Shown: positions 26,959 through 36,416, numbered from the stretch's first letter. The stretch: DNA of 64,000 nucleotides from Leptolyngbya sp. FACHB-321 (GCF_014695975.1 NZ_JACJPI010000073.1:124001-188000); one strand, 5' to 3'. Notes: generated from the sequence alone by a model not told the origin. Made by a program: numbers and translations.

Positions 26959-28560
26959 ATGAACACCTCCCCCCATGCCAGCCTTTATTGGCAACACCTC
27001 CAGCAGGTATGTCCATCGATTAACCCTGCCACTTTGTCCTACATCCACACGGCGTTAGAAGCAACCAATTGGGACGAGCCACAGTCGCCACTCGATTGGA
27101 ACAACTACGGAGTCATCGCCCTAGTTGAGGCAGAACAAAGCACAGATCCTGATCTCCGTGGTCTCTATATGGAAACCGCGATCGCAGCCTTTGAAAATGG
27201 AGCCGATGCCCACCCGCTCTGTGCGGCTCATCTTGCCCTTGCCCATACTCTGATTGGAGAGACAGAAAAAGCCGTTCAGATTGCCTTCCCCGCATTAATC
27301 AACGTTCTGCAACCTGCTTTTGCCAGCCAAGCTGCTGCACCCGGTTTAATCTACGTCCCGGTTCTATGGCAGGAGCCGCGATCACATTATTTTGAAGGCT
27401 CAAGTAGACTTTGGACAGACACGAATGCGTTTCAGCAGAGTGTGTTGTTGCTTGGGGAAATTGTCTGGCGATCGCAAGCGATCTTCTACAATGCAACCGG
27501 ACGCCGTATGCTTCAGGTTGCTGCCCAAGTCTTACCAGACTCTGCCGCTGTCCACTTACGGCTGGGGCTTGCCAATCTCATCAGTGATCAGTGGGAAGGG
27601 CTGATTCATTTACAGCGTGCCAATCAGCTTGTACCCAATTGTTCACCGATTCTGCAAGCCCTCTACCTTGCCTATCAAACGTTGCAGCAAACGGCAGCAG
27701 CAACAACCTGGTTAGAGACGGCTCACGCTTTACATACGCAACACCCCAACGCGCTCGAGTGGCAGTGGGCGAAACTTGCACTAGACAGTTCGACGACTTG
27801 TGTTCCGTTTGAAGGTAACCTGCTGCTGGTAGTCGAGCCTAGCTTTCACAGCATTGTGACAAGTGTATTGCTAGGTGCTGGCGATTGGTTTGAACGCGAA
27901 ATGGAGTTCTGGCGCAGTGCCATTCAACCCGGCATGACCGTGATTGATGTCGGAGCAAATGTGGGTGTCTACACCTTTAGCGCGGCTTCTCAAGTCGGCG
28001 CCAGTGGACGGGTGCTGGCGATCGAACCTTTTTCTGGCTGTGTGCAGTGTTTACAGGAAACGTGCCGCCTCAATCAGTTTGATTGGGTGACAGTCTGTCA
28101 GGGCGCAGCGAGTGATTATGACGGTACAGCACGGCTATCACTACAGACAGCTAGTGAAATGAATCAGATTGTCACTGCTGGAACAGAGAGCGCTACACAA
28201 ACTGGACCGTTTGAAGACGTTGCTTGCTTTTCGTTAGACAGCTTGATTAAGCAAGAAAAACTAACTCAGGTCGATTTTTTGAAGATTGATGCCGAAGGTC
28301 ACGAGTTACAAGTGTTGCTGGGTAGTGATCGACTACTAACCGAGTTCGCACCCGTCATCATGTATGAAAACATCAGTGGCAATCAAGGTAGCAACTCACC
28401 AGTCGCTAATTTCTTGAACGCTAATGGTTATCAACTCTTCCGCTATCAACCCTACTTACAGACATTAGTTGCAATTGAATCTGTAGAGGATTTACAGGGA
28501 AACCTCAACATCATCGCAGTACCGCTGGCGAAGGTGGCAACCTTTGGTCTGCGAAAGTAA
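26959..28560 (+). CDS. FkbM-family methyltransferase with TPR-like N-terminal half
   Basis: A 533-residue protein. The C-terminal third is a class I S-adenosylmethionine methyltransferase of the FkbM type: motif I VIDVGANVGVYTF (about 330-342), the acidic strand RVLAIEPF, and the FkbM end-motif VDFLKIDAEGHELQVLLG. FkbM enzymes usually O-methylate sugars or polyketides. The N-terminal 290 residues are helical repeats resembling degenerate TPRs (AAIAAFENGADAHPLCAAHLAL; HLRLGLANL..W..LIHLQRANQLVP), which may recruit the acceptor. A second FkbM gene follows 37 bases downstream, and glycosyltransferase and pilin genes come next, suggesting a surface-glycan or pilin-modification cluster. Confidence 0.82.
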   Translation: MNTSPHASLYWQHLQQVCPSINPATLSYIHTALEATNWDEPQSPLDWNNYGVIALVEAEQSTDPDLRGLYMETAIAAFENGADAHPLCAAHLALAHTLIGETEKAVQIAFPALINVLQPAFASQAAAPGLIYVPVLWQEPRSHYFEGSSRLWTDTNAFQQSVLLLGEIVWRSQAIFYNATGRRMLQVAAQVLPDSAAVHLRLGLANLISDQWEGLIHLQRANQLVPNCSPILQALYLAYQTLQQTAAATTWLETAHALHTQHPNALEWQWAKLALDSSTTCVPFEGNLLLVVEPSFHSIVTSVLLGAGDWFEREMEFWRSAIQPGMTVIDVGANVGVYTFSAASQVGASGRVLAIEPFSGCVQCLQETCRLNQFDWVTVCQGAASDYDGTARLSLQTASEMNQIVTAGTESATQTGPFEDVACFSLDSLIKQEKLTQVDFLKIDAEGHELQVLLGSDRLLTEFAPVIMYENISGNQGSNSPVANFLNANGYQLFRYQPYLQTLVAIESVEDLQGNLNIIAVPLAKVATFGLRK

Positions 28561-28597
28561 AAAACGCTGTTCAATCTATCCTTTGAGAGCCTTACCT

Positions 28598-29614
28598 ATG
28601 GCACTTTTTCTTCCAAGTCTTAAGAAAAACGGTTGTTTAGATCCAGTTCATATCACCCTGTGCAATGTTGGTTCTCGCAAAACGGGCACCAAAGATGACT
28701 ATGGAACGCAAGCATGGGGTATGTTTGCGCCTAATCTGACGATTTATGGGTTTGATGCTGATGCTGCCGCTTGCGAAGCCGCGAATGCTGATGTTGAAAG
28801 GCGTGAGATTAATTGGCTCGAACAACACTTTCCCTTAGCGCTCGCTAAAGAAGTGGGTACATCAACGCTTTACATCACGAACAACCCGCAGTGTAGCTCG
28901 TTGTATCCACCTAATGCTCCTTACTTAAAACGTTTTTTGCGCTTGCAAGAGATGGTGGCTTTAGAGTCTACTACTGACATTGAAACCACTAATCTGGATA
29001 CAGTCTTTCAAACTGAAGGCATTGATGAAATTGATTTTTTGCAAATTGACGTTCAGGGTGCAAGTTTGCAGGTTTTAGAAGGTGCATCCTGGCTTTTAGA
29101 GCGCAGTGTTTTGGCGATTCAAGTCGAGGTTGAATTTTCTCACCTATATGCCAACGAGCCATTATTTGCCGATGTTGATACGTACCTGAGGCAGCTAGGC
29201 TTTACGCTCTTTGACTTAGCGCCGATTTCACGGGGATATCGATCGCTACTTCATTCCACAGAACGTCCTGGTCAGGTGCTTTGGGCAGATGCTATCTACT
29301 TTCGAGATCTCCTTCAAGAGAATGTAAACGCTCAATTCAAAAGCCCTGATCAGCTTTTTAAGCTTGCTTGCGTTGCAGACGCCTTAGAGTTTACTGACTA
29401 TGCGTTGGAACTGCTGGAGCACCTGACACTACACTACGGTAACGACCCAATTTATAACGTTGCAAACCACATTGTTGAAAGTCTGACTCAAATCCCTGAA
29501 CTGGTTCAAACTGGGCTAAGTACGTTTCCAGCCGTTGCCAATTTACAGGATTACATTACAGGTGCTGCTGCCGATTTTTTAGCAGCAAACCCACCTGCAC
29601 CATCGATCGGTTAG
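28598..29614 (+). CDS. FkbM-family methyltransferase, second copy
   Basis: A 338-residue protein. The central part resembles FkbM methyltransferases, with VHITLCNVGSR replacing the usual motif I glycine loop, LTIYGFDADAAACE as the adenosine-binding acidic strand, and IDFLQIDVQGASLQVLEGA as the FkbM end-motif. The motif I difference makes me less sure that it binds S-adenosylmethionine normally. A helical 80-residue C-terminal tail follows. The ATG at 28598 is used; the overlapping GTG at 28544 would run into the preceding gene. Convergent with the GT41 gene across a hairpin. Confidence 0.78.
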   Translation: MALFLPSLKKNGCLDPVHITLCNVGSRKTGTKDDYGTQAWGMFAPNLTIYGFDADAAACEAANADVERREINWLEQHFPLALAKEVGTSTLYITNNPQCSSLYPPNAPYLKRFLRLQEMVALESTTDIETTNLDTVFQTEGIDEIDFLQIDVQGASLQVLEGASWLLERSVLAIQVEVEFSHLYANEPLFADVDTYLRQLGFTLFDLAPISRGYRSLLHSTERPGQVLWADAIYFRDLLQENVNAQFKSPDQLFKLACVADALEFTDYALELLEHLTLHYGNDPIYNVANHIVESLTQIPELVQTGLSTFPAVANLQDYITGAAADFLAANPPAPSIG

Positions 29615-29617
29615 TTT

Positions 29618-29652
29618 GATCCTCTCTTGTCAAAGGAAAGCTAGGGAGGATC
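29618..29652. terminator. Hairpin between convergent FkbM and GT41 genes
   Basis: GATCCTC (29618-29624) and GAGGATC (29646-29652) form a perfect 7-bp stem directly between the two convergent genes. No T-run follows on either strand, so this is a tentative bidirectional terminator. Confidence 0.4.
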
Positions 29653-29696
29653 GCTCGACCGATGTATACGGTAGCCTAGTACAATTTCTAGAACCA

Positions 29697-31934
29697 TTAC
29701 TGCGTGTGAATTTTCCACATTTGCTCGTAAGCGTTTTCCATTTCGCGGGTAAATTGTTTAGCATTCCAAAGGGGTGAGGTATGTCTAGACTGGCGCAGCT
29801 TCCAGACAGCTTGCTGTCGCAGTTGAGTATCACTACCTAACCGAACGCCCCACTCTACATACTCCTCGTCCGTCCAAGCAATGCCTTCGGTAATACCTGC
29901 ATTTACCATCATGGTGTAGCTGTTACGAGCAGCAAATTGCTCACCAACGCGAGTGACAAGCGGAATTCCCATCCAAAGCGTTTCTAGAGTGGTTGTCGCA
30001 CCGTTATAGGGAAATGTGTCTAGTACAACATCAGCAATAGTTAAATTGGCTCGATGAATCGCTTCTGATTCAACCCCTCCTAAGAAGCGTAAGCGATCGC
30101 TGCTAATCCCTTCTGCTTCAGCAATCTCAGTAAAAAAGCGTTTAATTGAATCTCCGTCTGCTAAACCTTTAATAAGAAAATAGCTATTTGGTACTTGTGC
30201 AAGGATTCTCATTTGCAGCCGCGCTGTCTCGGCATGGCGTTTGTAGCCCTTCTGAGCGCTCAGATATACAACTGCATCTTCAGGGATGTTGAGATCGTCG
30301 CGACGAAGCGTCGGTACGGCAACTTCAAACCCATCCACCGCAATGTAGGTTTGAGGTAAGCGCCAAATTTTTTCGGGGTAATAGTCCTGTGCCCAATCCG
30401 GCAACACGTAAGGATCAGCAATACAGTAGTCAACTGATGGCAAACCAGAGGCATCCCAACCTAACCAGGTAACTTGAATAGGCGCAGGCTTGAGCGCCAG
30501 CAAATCACTGTTCAAATCTAGAGTCAGGCTGTCTAGATCAACCAAAATATCAATTTGGTCCTCATAAATCTGGTCAGCCAAACCAGAAATACTATTAGAG
30601 CAATCAACGCCTAACTTACAAGCCTTCTCAACCTGATTAACGTACCAGTCATGCAGTGGGTCGTTCTGTCGATTGTTAATGAAGTAACCATGCATCTGAA
30701 AGCGATCGCGATCGTGGTACCGCAGCAGCCACCGGGCTAACCAGCCCACAGAATGCGTTCCCATGCAGTGAGAGAGATAGCCTATTTTCAGGCGATCAGT
30801 AGAGCGACTGCCGTGATGGAGTTTTTGGGGTTGCCGATACCGCTCTACTCGATCTGGGTGTTGATTTCGGATGTAGTCATGACATAATGCCGAAGCACGA
30901 TTTTGAATGGAGCGGGTTTCTCTTAAGTCGTCTTTAAAGTACGGCAGGAAGTAAGTCGAAGTAAATAAACGGCTGACATGGGCAGGTTTGGCATCTTTCA
31001 GTGTCTCAGCACTTAGTGAGGTGAGCAATTGTTTGTGCCGCTCAAGCGTTTCCAATGATTCTTGCCAATAGCCTCCTGCTGTCATCAACCCCCGTAGCAC
31101 AAGAAAGTTAGAGAAAATTTTCTCAACCAAACTATCTGTCAAGCCATACAGTCGTTTCGCTACTTCAATGCCTTTGTCGTAGTAACCCGCATTCTGATAA
31201 AACGGTGCCAAATGACCTAGCACTTCTACATTGTCAGACTCCAGACGTAGATACTGTTCTAGTAGATGTGCTGCAAGTAGGGGAAAACCTTCTGAAAAGC
31301 CAATTTTAAGTGCAGCAGGCAACAGAACCACTAGGAGTGGTTGATACTGCTCAACCGCTTCAATGTTCGGTAGGCAGGCTTCTGTAAAATCAAGAATAAT
31401 CGGGTCTGGTGCAAGCGCTTCCAAAACATTTTTCAACGACTGCAACAACAAATCAAAGTCAACGCTGATGTGTTGCTCTTGAAGTTGCTGCATTATATCT
31501 AAATCACGCAAGTCGTCGCTATTGAAATTATCTAAAGCGATCGCGCCTTGAATAAGGTGCAGCAAATTAGCGATGTTATTCGGCTGAATTTCCCGAATGT
31601 ACTGCCGGATTGTCCAGGCAACAGAGTATTCTTGACCTGCCTCGCGCCGCTCTGCCTCAGTTAGCAACACTTGAAGGAGTTCGGTAGTCCACTGCTCAAT
31701 TTGCTCCGGTTCGCCATCTGACATACCAAACAGCCATGTGGTCTGTGCTTCGCCCTCCTGCCCCTGCAACAGCAACAGCAATCCTAAATGCCAGTAGTGT
31801 GCTTTGACCTCAGGTTCAGCCTCGATCGCCTGTTCATAGAACTGACTCGCCTGTCTGTAGTCGGCTTGCAGCAACCATTGATAAGCTTTGGGTTGCCATG
31901 TGACTGGGTTTGACAAATTAGAGGTAGCACTCAT
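29697..31934 (-). CDS. TPR protein with GT41 (O-GlcNAc transferase/SPINDLY-like) domain
   Basis: A 745-residue protein whose C-terminal 360 residues form a GT41-type glycosyltransferase: KIGYLSHCMGTHSVGWL at the domain start (about 380), ILVDLDSLTLDLNSDLLALKPAPIQVTWLGWDASGLPSVDYCIAD in the first Rossmann lobe (conserved PIQV-WLGW), and the nucleotide-sugar lobe FLGGVESEAIHRANLTIADVVLDTFPYNGATTTLETLWMGIPLVT. The N-terminal half is TPR-like (RQASQFYEQAIEAEPEVKAHYWHLGLL). Such enzymes add a sugar to Ser or Thr of proteins. The pilin gene lies 340 bases upstream on the same strand, making pilin a natural candidate substrate. The motif strings are quoted in pieces from the chain. Confidence 0.85.
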   Translation of the reverse strand: MSATSNLSNPVTWQPKAYQWLLQADYRQASQFYEQAIEAEPEVKAHYWHLGLLLLLQGQEGEAQTTWLFGMSDGEPEQIEQWTTELLQVLLTEAERREAGQEYSVAWTIRQYIREIQPNNIANLLHLIQGAIALDNFNSDDLRDLDIMQQLQEQHISVDFDLLLQSLKNVLEALAPDPIILDFTEACLPNIEAVEQYQPLLVVLLPAALKIGFSEGFPLLAAHLLEQYLRLESDNVEVLGHLAPFYQNAGYYDKGIEVAKRLYGLTDSLVEKIFSNFLVLRGLMTAGGYWQESLETLERHKQLLTSLSAETLKDAKPAHVSRLFTSTYFLPYFKDDLRETRSIQNRASALCHDYIRNQHPDRVERYRQPQKLHHGSRSTDRLKIGYLSHCMGTHSVGWLARWLLRYHDRDRFQMHGYFINNRQNDPLHDWYVNQVEKACKLGVDCSNSISGLADQIYEDQIDILVDLDSLTLDLNSDLLALKPAPIQVTWLGWDASGLPSVDYCIADPYVLPDWAQDYYPEKIWRLPQTYIAVDGFEVAVPTLRRDDLNIPEDAVVYLSAQKGYKRHAETARLQMRILAQVPNSYFLIKGLADGDSIKRFFTEIAEAEGISSDRLRFLGGVESEAIHRANLTIADVVLDTFPYNGATTTLETLWMGIPLVTRVGEQFAARNSYTMMVNAGITEGIAWTDEEYVEWGVRLGSDTQLRQQAVWKLRQSRHTSPLWNAKQFTREMENAYEQMWKIHTQ

Positions 31935-32157
31935 GGGCAGTTACAGTGGGGGTAGATAGGGGGAGCAGCCATTAAACGGTGACAAAGGGCTGTCAGGTCT
32001 AGCACAGACACGAGTAAAAGCAGGTAGGAGAGAAATTAGAAAAAAGCAGAGAAACCAGACTCAAAGTCAAGCCGATTCGCGTTCAAAATGCTTACATTAA
32101 AACAGTTAGTCTAGCGCTACAGTTTTGTAGTTAATTCAGTATCACCACTGAATCCCT

Positions 32158-32197
32158 AAAAAAAGAAACGGCAATAGGAACAAGCCCATTGCCGTTT
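32158..32197 (-). terminator. Intrinsic terminator of the pilin gene
   Basis: On the minus strand AAACGGCAAT and ATTGCCGTTT form a perfect 10-bp stem with a 12-base loop, followed by CTTTTTTT, 80 bases after the pilin stop codon. It separates the highly expressed pilin from the downstream glycosyltransferase. Confidence 0.92.
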
Positions 32198-32275
32198 AGC
32201 GAAACAAACATATAGAGGAACCAAAGCAGACTAAATGCCCCCTTCCGATCCCTCTACATGTTAGCCGCAAAGGGT

Positions 32276-32836
32276 TTAGTTAAGTGTAGTAAAGCTACCG
32301 CCGCAGGTAGGAGCCGCTGTCGAGGTGAACCCTAGACCAGCAGCGCTACCTTGAGCGCCACTGTTGACAGCCGCAGCATTCGCTTCGCACAAAGTAGCAA
32401 GCGTTGTAGCTTCGCTGGTCGCTGCTACGGTACCAACTGCTACGCCACCAGCATAGGTTTTAAGAGGCGCTTTTGGAAGTACAGTGTCAGCCCAGTTTGT
32501 CACCTGAGAACTGGTGCCGCCACCACCAGTGATGCCGTACTTGTAGTTCGTTGTTTGAGTGGCAACACCCAGACCCAAGTTGCCAAAGTCAGTCTGAGCA
32601 GCAAAGGCGTTCTTCTCCAGGTAGTAAGCTTGTTGCGCCCGGTTCATGGAACCAACGTAGGTCTTAGCTTCGGATTGCTTGGCTTTGTTTGCCTGGTTAA
32701 GGAAGGAAGGCAACGCGATAGCTGACAAAATACCGATGATGATGATAACAACCAACAGTTCAATCAAAGTGAAGCCTTGAGCTTCTTTCTTTTGAATCAA
32801 GTGGCTCAGGAACTTTGCTTTAAATTCGGACTTCAT
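32276..32836 (-). CDS. pilA: Type IV major-pilin-like protein
   Basis: A 186-residue prepilin. The leader ends in AQG and is cut by prepilin peptidase before Phe22 of FTLIELLVV, leaving the conserved Glu5 of the mature chain and the hydrophobic alpha1 spine IIIIGILSAIALPSF. The rest is a small-residue-rich globular head with two cysteines near the end (LCEAN and PTCGGS), placed to form the D-loop disulphide. A strong AAGGAG precedes the ATG at 32836 and a strong terminator follows, fitting abundant expression. Role: adhesion, motility or DNA uptake. Methyltransferase and OGT-like genes on both sides suggest modification. Confidence 0.9.
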   Translation of the reverse strand: MKSEFKAKFLSHLIQKKEAQGFTLIELLVVIIIIGILSAIALPSFLNQANKAKQSEAKTYVGSMNRAQQAYYLEKNAFAAQTDFGNLGLGVATQTTNYKYGITGGGGTSSQVTNWADTVLPKAPLKTYAGGVAVGTVAATSEATTLATLCEANAAAVNSGAQGSAAGLGFTSTAAPTCGGSFTTLN

Positions 32837-32968
32837 GAGAGGATCTCCTTAAAGATGCGGGGTTGGTGTTGGGGTTGGGGTTTCTAACTCCTGAATCTAA
32901 CTTGCCCACATTAGTCAGCTTTCATATCACCCCAACGCAGAAAGTTTGGGCAATTATTTCAAAAGCTT

Positions 32969-34291
32969 TTATGCGGAGCACGCCAGCAGAATGTAGCCCA
33001 GGCTTTCGAGCGTTGTGAGGCGTTGCTGCACCCGTTCAAAACCGTTTTCAAGCGTGGTTGGTTCCAGCGTGACAGGATTGAAGGGGCAGAGAGTTTGCCA
33101 CCGCTGCGCTAGAGCCGTCACGGGTTGCGGTTGCTCTAGCAGGGGCAGCAGGCAGCCTGCCATCAAGCTGTCAATGCTTACAGGCTCATCAACTATTTTG
33201 AGATGGCGGCTAATTTCAAAGGGATTTGACTGTGTAACGCAAGCAATGAGATCTTCTTTCAGCGCTGTCGTTTTTAGCTGCGGATGGAGATGTGCGTAGG
33301 CAGTCTGCCAGGAATCGGCTGTCCATTCTGCTACTGGTGTGTAAGGTATACCCTCATGCGGATGACCACACCAGAGATCTAGCAGGCGATCGACTGGATG
33401 CAGCAGTTCAAACAGGTGTAGCTGCTCCTCTGCCGATTTTTCGCCGATTTCCAACGTCACAGAAATGGGAAGTTCTTCAATATCGGTAAAGAGACTGAGC
33501 AGATCCCACTTTCGCCAGTTCACCATGCTAATGAATTCCAGATCAGCCGCACGCATTGCAGCAAAAAACTCTGGAATTGTCCAACCTTTGTCACCCTGAA
33601 GCAGATAGTTGGCGAGAACAATTTCGTCATCCGTTTCAAAATTTGGGTTCCAGACCATGGATTTAAGAAAAACGTGGTTCTTCAACGATCGCATGGTTTG
33701 CCGCACCAGTTCTATATCCTCGTCCTGAGTGGTGCCGCCCATCAGCCCCACTGACTTGAAGAAGGCTTGAGCGCGAAAGTAGATCATCCGCTGCAAGGCA
33801 CTGTGAAAGTTAGTGCGGATAATGCCATTTGGCTTTAAGACTGACCGCATTGCCTGAAGCCCTGCAACTGGGTCAGGTAGCAAATACAGCACTTCATCCG
33901 CATTAATATAGTCAAATTGCAGATTCAAGCTGGGCAGATCTTCAATCGAGATGGCATGAAACTCAGCGTTATGAAAGTCGTAATGCTTCAGGCGTTGTTC
34001 TGCTAGCTTGACTGATTCTGAGGAGAGATCAACGCCAACGATCGTGGCTCCTGGGTTCGCCTCTGCCAACATCAAGGACTTATAGCCAGTGCCGCAACCT
34101 GCATCCAGAATGACGGCTCCTTGCGTGTTGACGATCTGCTGATTTCTGAGATAGAAGGCTGTGGCTAAGTTGTGCGTATAAAGATTAGTGGCATCATTTT
34201 TGGGAGATTGCTCTAGCGGCACTCTTGGGTATGGAGCTTGGTCAAACTGTTGACGAACTTTTTCTAGCGCATCGATCCCTGGCTGGCTCAT
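32969..34291 (-). CDS. Class I SAM-dependent methyltransferase with C-terminal extension
   Basis: A 440-residue protein. The N-terminal 200 residues are a class I methyltransferase: motif I ILDAGCGTGYKSLML (about 61-75), ATIVGVDLSSESVKLAEQRL as the ribose-binding strand, and YINADEVLYLLPDP as motif IV. The C-terminal half (from about 215) contains an IPEFFAAMRAADLEFISMVNW segment and a region of unknown fold, seen in cyanobacterial proteins located near TPR/glycosyltransferase genes. Acceptor unknown. It lies 130 bases upstream of pilA on the same strand and could be transcribed through into it. ATG 34291 is the only good start. Confidence 0.82.
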   Translation of the reverse strand: MSQPGIDALEKVRQQFDQAPYPRVPLEQSPKNDATNLYTHNLATAFYLRNQQIVNTQGAVILDAGCGTGYKSLMLAEANPGATIVGVDLSSESVKLAEQRLKHYDFHNAEFHAISIEDLPSLNLQFDYINADEVLYLLPDPVAGLQAMRSVLKPNGIIRTNFHSALQRMIYFRAQAFFKSVGLMGGTTQDEDIELVRQTMRSLKNHVFLKSMVWNPNFETDDEIVLANYLLQGDKGWTIPEFFAAMRAADLEFISMVNWRKWDLLSLFTDIEELPISVTLEIGEKSAEEQLHLFELLHPVDRLLDLWCGHPHEGIPYTPVAEWTADSWQTAYAHLHPQLKTTALKEDLIACVTQSNPFEISRHLKIVDEPVSIDSLMAGCLLPLLEQPQPVTALAQRWQTLCPFNPVTLEPTTLENGFERVQQRLTTLESLGYILLACSA

Positions 34292-34902
34292 GGTTCACTC
34301 ATCCTAGTGGTAAAAGACCGTGGTTTCCTGGTTGGCTTTTGGTTTAAGTCAGCATACCCATTTTTTATAAAGGCGAGCCAGGCAGTCTACATCGACTGCT
34401 GTGCACCAAAAGGATGGTTGCAATGCGCCACTACCGTCTTGCACTGCACGATCGAAGTTCTGTCGCCAAAGTGGAAGCGAAAAAAGCAACGTCTGGGGTA
34501 AACAGCTAGATGTCATGGTGGAAAACTGTGCATCAATGCCTGAGAATGGCAAGGGATCAGACGCGAAATGGTCGATCGATCACTAACTTGAAAGCCAAAG
34601 CCTTGAAAGCCAAAGCCTAGTGAGCAGCTTAATGACTGTGCTGAAATTTCTCTAGAGTTGCGCGACTACAGGACATCTGAGCTAGATAGCTGCCTGAGCT
34701 AGAGGACAGCGCTTGATCCCTCTATTTTCAGAGTTCAGACGGGCACCTGGACTGGTGGTGCTGTTTAGTAAGCTTCTGTGTTGTTTTTCATAAAAGTTTT
34801 TTCATCAGCCTTTTAGTTGCCGTTTATCTCAATCTTGAATCATTGCTAGAGTAAAGCCGTTGAGGTGAAAGGCTTTATGCCCTTGCTTTCCAGCACTGAT
34901 GG
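34292..34902. other. 610-bp divergent intergenic region
   Basis: Divergent spacer between the methyltransferase and sensor kinase genes. It holds an exact 15-bp tandem duplication CTTGAAAGCCAAAGC (34587-34601, 34602-34616), the promoter-proximal motif described separately at 34789-34816, and several short frames (up to 64 codons) without ribosome sites or domain signals, which I regard as chance. Confidence 0.5.
34789..34816 (+). promoter_or_regulatory. 28-bp motif shared with the efflux-operon promoter (copy A)
   Basis: The stretch CATAAAAGTTTTTTCATCAG.. ending CCTTTTAG matches the stretch at 36389-36416 at about 20 of 28 positions, with common core ATAAA-TTTTTTCA-A-CTTTTA. It ends 87 bases before the kinase ATG, while copy B ends 82 bases before the membrane-fusion protein ATG. 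A shared regulator site, for example of the kinase's response regulator, is the likely reading. Confidence 0.5.
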
Positions 34903-36354
34903 ATGGAGCGAATGAAGAACCATTGGTATCGTGCCTTTTTCAGTGTTCGCACCCGGCTACTGGTTTGGTACTTTTTGCTAACAACGGGCACCGTCTTTAT
35001 CTCGATTCAGACAACGTATAGCCTTTTCTGCGATCGCATCCGCATCCAGGCAGAAGACTCCGCGTTGCAGCAGGCGAACCAGTTTACGGTGTTAGTGCAA
35101 AAGCATCGTGAAAAAGGAAATTTAGGACCCAGTAATATCAGTGTGTTGTTCGATCGCTTGCTCTCTAGCTATGTGCCAACGCGGGGTGAATACATCATTA
35201 CGCTGGTGGGCAATCGCGTTTATGACACCAAGCCAGCACTACCGTCGGGCTGGCTAACGCAGCACTCTAAACTGATACAAACCTGGACAACGGCGGCAGG
35301 AGAACGCCGTCAAGCTAAAGCTCAGGAGAAACAGCTTTACTACGTGGTAGAGCCTGTGACCTGGCAGGCGACCAATGAAACCGGCTTAATCGTAGTTCTG
35401 AATGACAGCACACTGGATTATCAGATTGCGCGGAGTGCGATCGGATTGGTAATGCAGGTAACGTTTGTGCTGCTGCTGATCTTCTTCTTGCTTGCCTGGT
35501 TTACGGCTGGACGGGTACTGTATCCGCTGCGGTTGCTTACAAAGACAGCACATTCCATTACCGAGTCCGATATGACTCAACGCCTTCCGGTGCAAGGTAG
35601 GGATGAAATTGCTGAGTTAGCGACCACTGTAAACGAAATGCTCGATCGCTTGCAAGCTGCCTTCGATAGCCAAAAAGAGTTTTTGAAGGATGCTAGCCAT
35701 GAGCTGCGAACGCCGATCACGGTGATTCAGGGACATCTGGAAATGCTGCAATATCAGCCAGAGAAGGATGCGTCGATCGCCCTGGTGATGGATGAGCTAG
35801 AACGCATGAGCCGTCTGGTAAACGATTTGCTGTTGCTGGCAAAAGCGGAGCGATCGGACTTTCTGCGGCTTAAGCCAGAAGAGTTGGATTGGTTGACGGA
35901 GGAGGTTTACCTCAAGGCACGGGGGCTTGCCGATCGCGCTTGGCGCTTGGAGTCAAAAGGGTTAAGCCCGATTACAGTCGATCGTCAACGGCTGACGCAA
36001 GCCGTGATGAATCTGATTCAGAATGCCATCCGACACACGAAACCAGGCGATCCAATTACGCTTGGTTCCTCAGTGAAGGGAGACTGTGCCTACTTATGGG
36101 TTAGCGATACGGGCGAAGGCATTGCATCCGTTGATCAAACCCGCATTTTTGAACGCTTTGTACGGGCAACGGGCGATGCTCACAGTGAGGGCTACGGCTT
36201 GGGGTTGTCGATCGTTGCAGCAATCGCTCAGGCACATGGCGGTCGCGTGGAGCTTGCTAGCCAGGTTGGGCACGGCTCCACGTTTACGATCGCCATTCCG
36301 CTAGATGGCACGCTTACGAAACTTCCTGCGGAACGGTTAGAAATCAAAGGCTAA
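34903..36354 (+). CDS. Membrane sensor histidine kinase (HAMP-HisKA-HATPase)
   Basis: A 483-residue orthodox sensor kinase. TM1 (about 19-40), a 140-residue periplasmic sensor region, TM2 (about 182-203), a HAMP linker (204-256), the H-box ASHELRTPIT with phosphorylated His266, N-box QNAIRHT, and G-boxes DTGEGI and GYGLGLSI. The arrangement resembles CopS/CusS and heavy-metal sensors. No response regulator gene adjoins it; it sits directly upstream of a membrane-fusion protein and RND pump, and shares a promoter motif with them, which suggests it senses a substrate of that pump. Its partner must be encoded elsewhere. ATG 34903 or the ATG three codons later may be used. Confidence 0.88.
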   Translation: MERMKNHWYRAFFSVRTRLLVWYFLLTTGTVFISIQTTYSLFCDRIRIQAEDSALQQANQFTVLVQKHREKGNLGPSNISVLFDRLLSSYVPTRGEYIITLVGNRVYDTKPALPSGWLTQHSKLIQTWTTAAGERRQAKAQEKQLYYVVEPVTWQATNETGLIVVLNDSTLDYQIARSAIGLVMQVTFVLLLIFFLLAWFTAGRVLYPLRLLTKTAHSITESDMTQRLPVQGRDEIAELATTVNEMLDRLQAAFDSQKEFLKDASHELRTPITVIQGHLEMLQYQPEKDASIALVMDELERMSRLVNDLLLLAKAERSDFLRLKPEELDWLTEEVYLKARGLADRAWRLESKGLSPITVDRQRLTQAVMNLIQNAIRHTKPGDPITLGSSVKGDCAYLWVSDTGEGIASVDQTRIFERFVRATGDAHSEGYGLGLSIVAAIAQAHGGRVELASQVGHGSTFTIAIPLDGTLTKLPAERLEIKG

Positions 36355-36388
36355 CAGCAGATTAGCTGCTATCTTTTTGTAAAGTAAA

Positions 36389-36416
36389 TATAAACTTTTT
36401 TTCACAAAGCTTTTAC
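36389..36416 (+). promoter_or_regulatory. 28-bp motif shared with the sensor-kinase promoter (copy B)
   Basis: Starts TATAAACTTTTTTTCACAAA and ends GCTTTTAC; paired with the copy at 34789-34816 (core ATAAA-TTTTTTCA-A-CTTTTA). It lies in the 143-base gap between the kinase stop codon and the membrane-fusion protein ATG, so the efflux genes probably have their own promoter here. Confidence 0.5.

Noticed and set aside
34780-34810. TTCAT repeats as a CopR site of the Synechocystis kind
   Set aside because: The two TTCAT copies are 9 bases apart rather than the 4-5 I recall for that motif; the shared 28-bp motif explains the region better.
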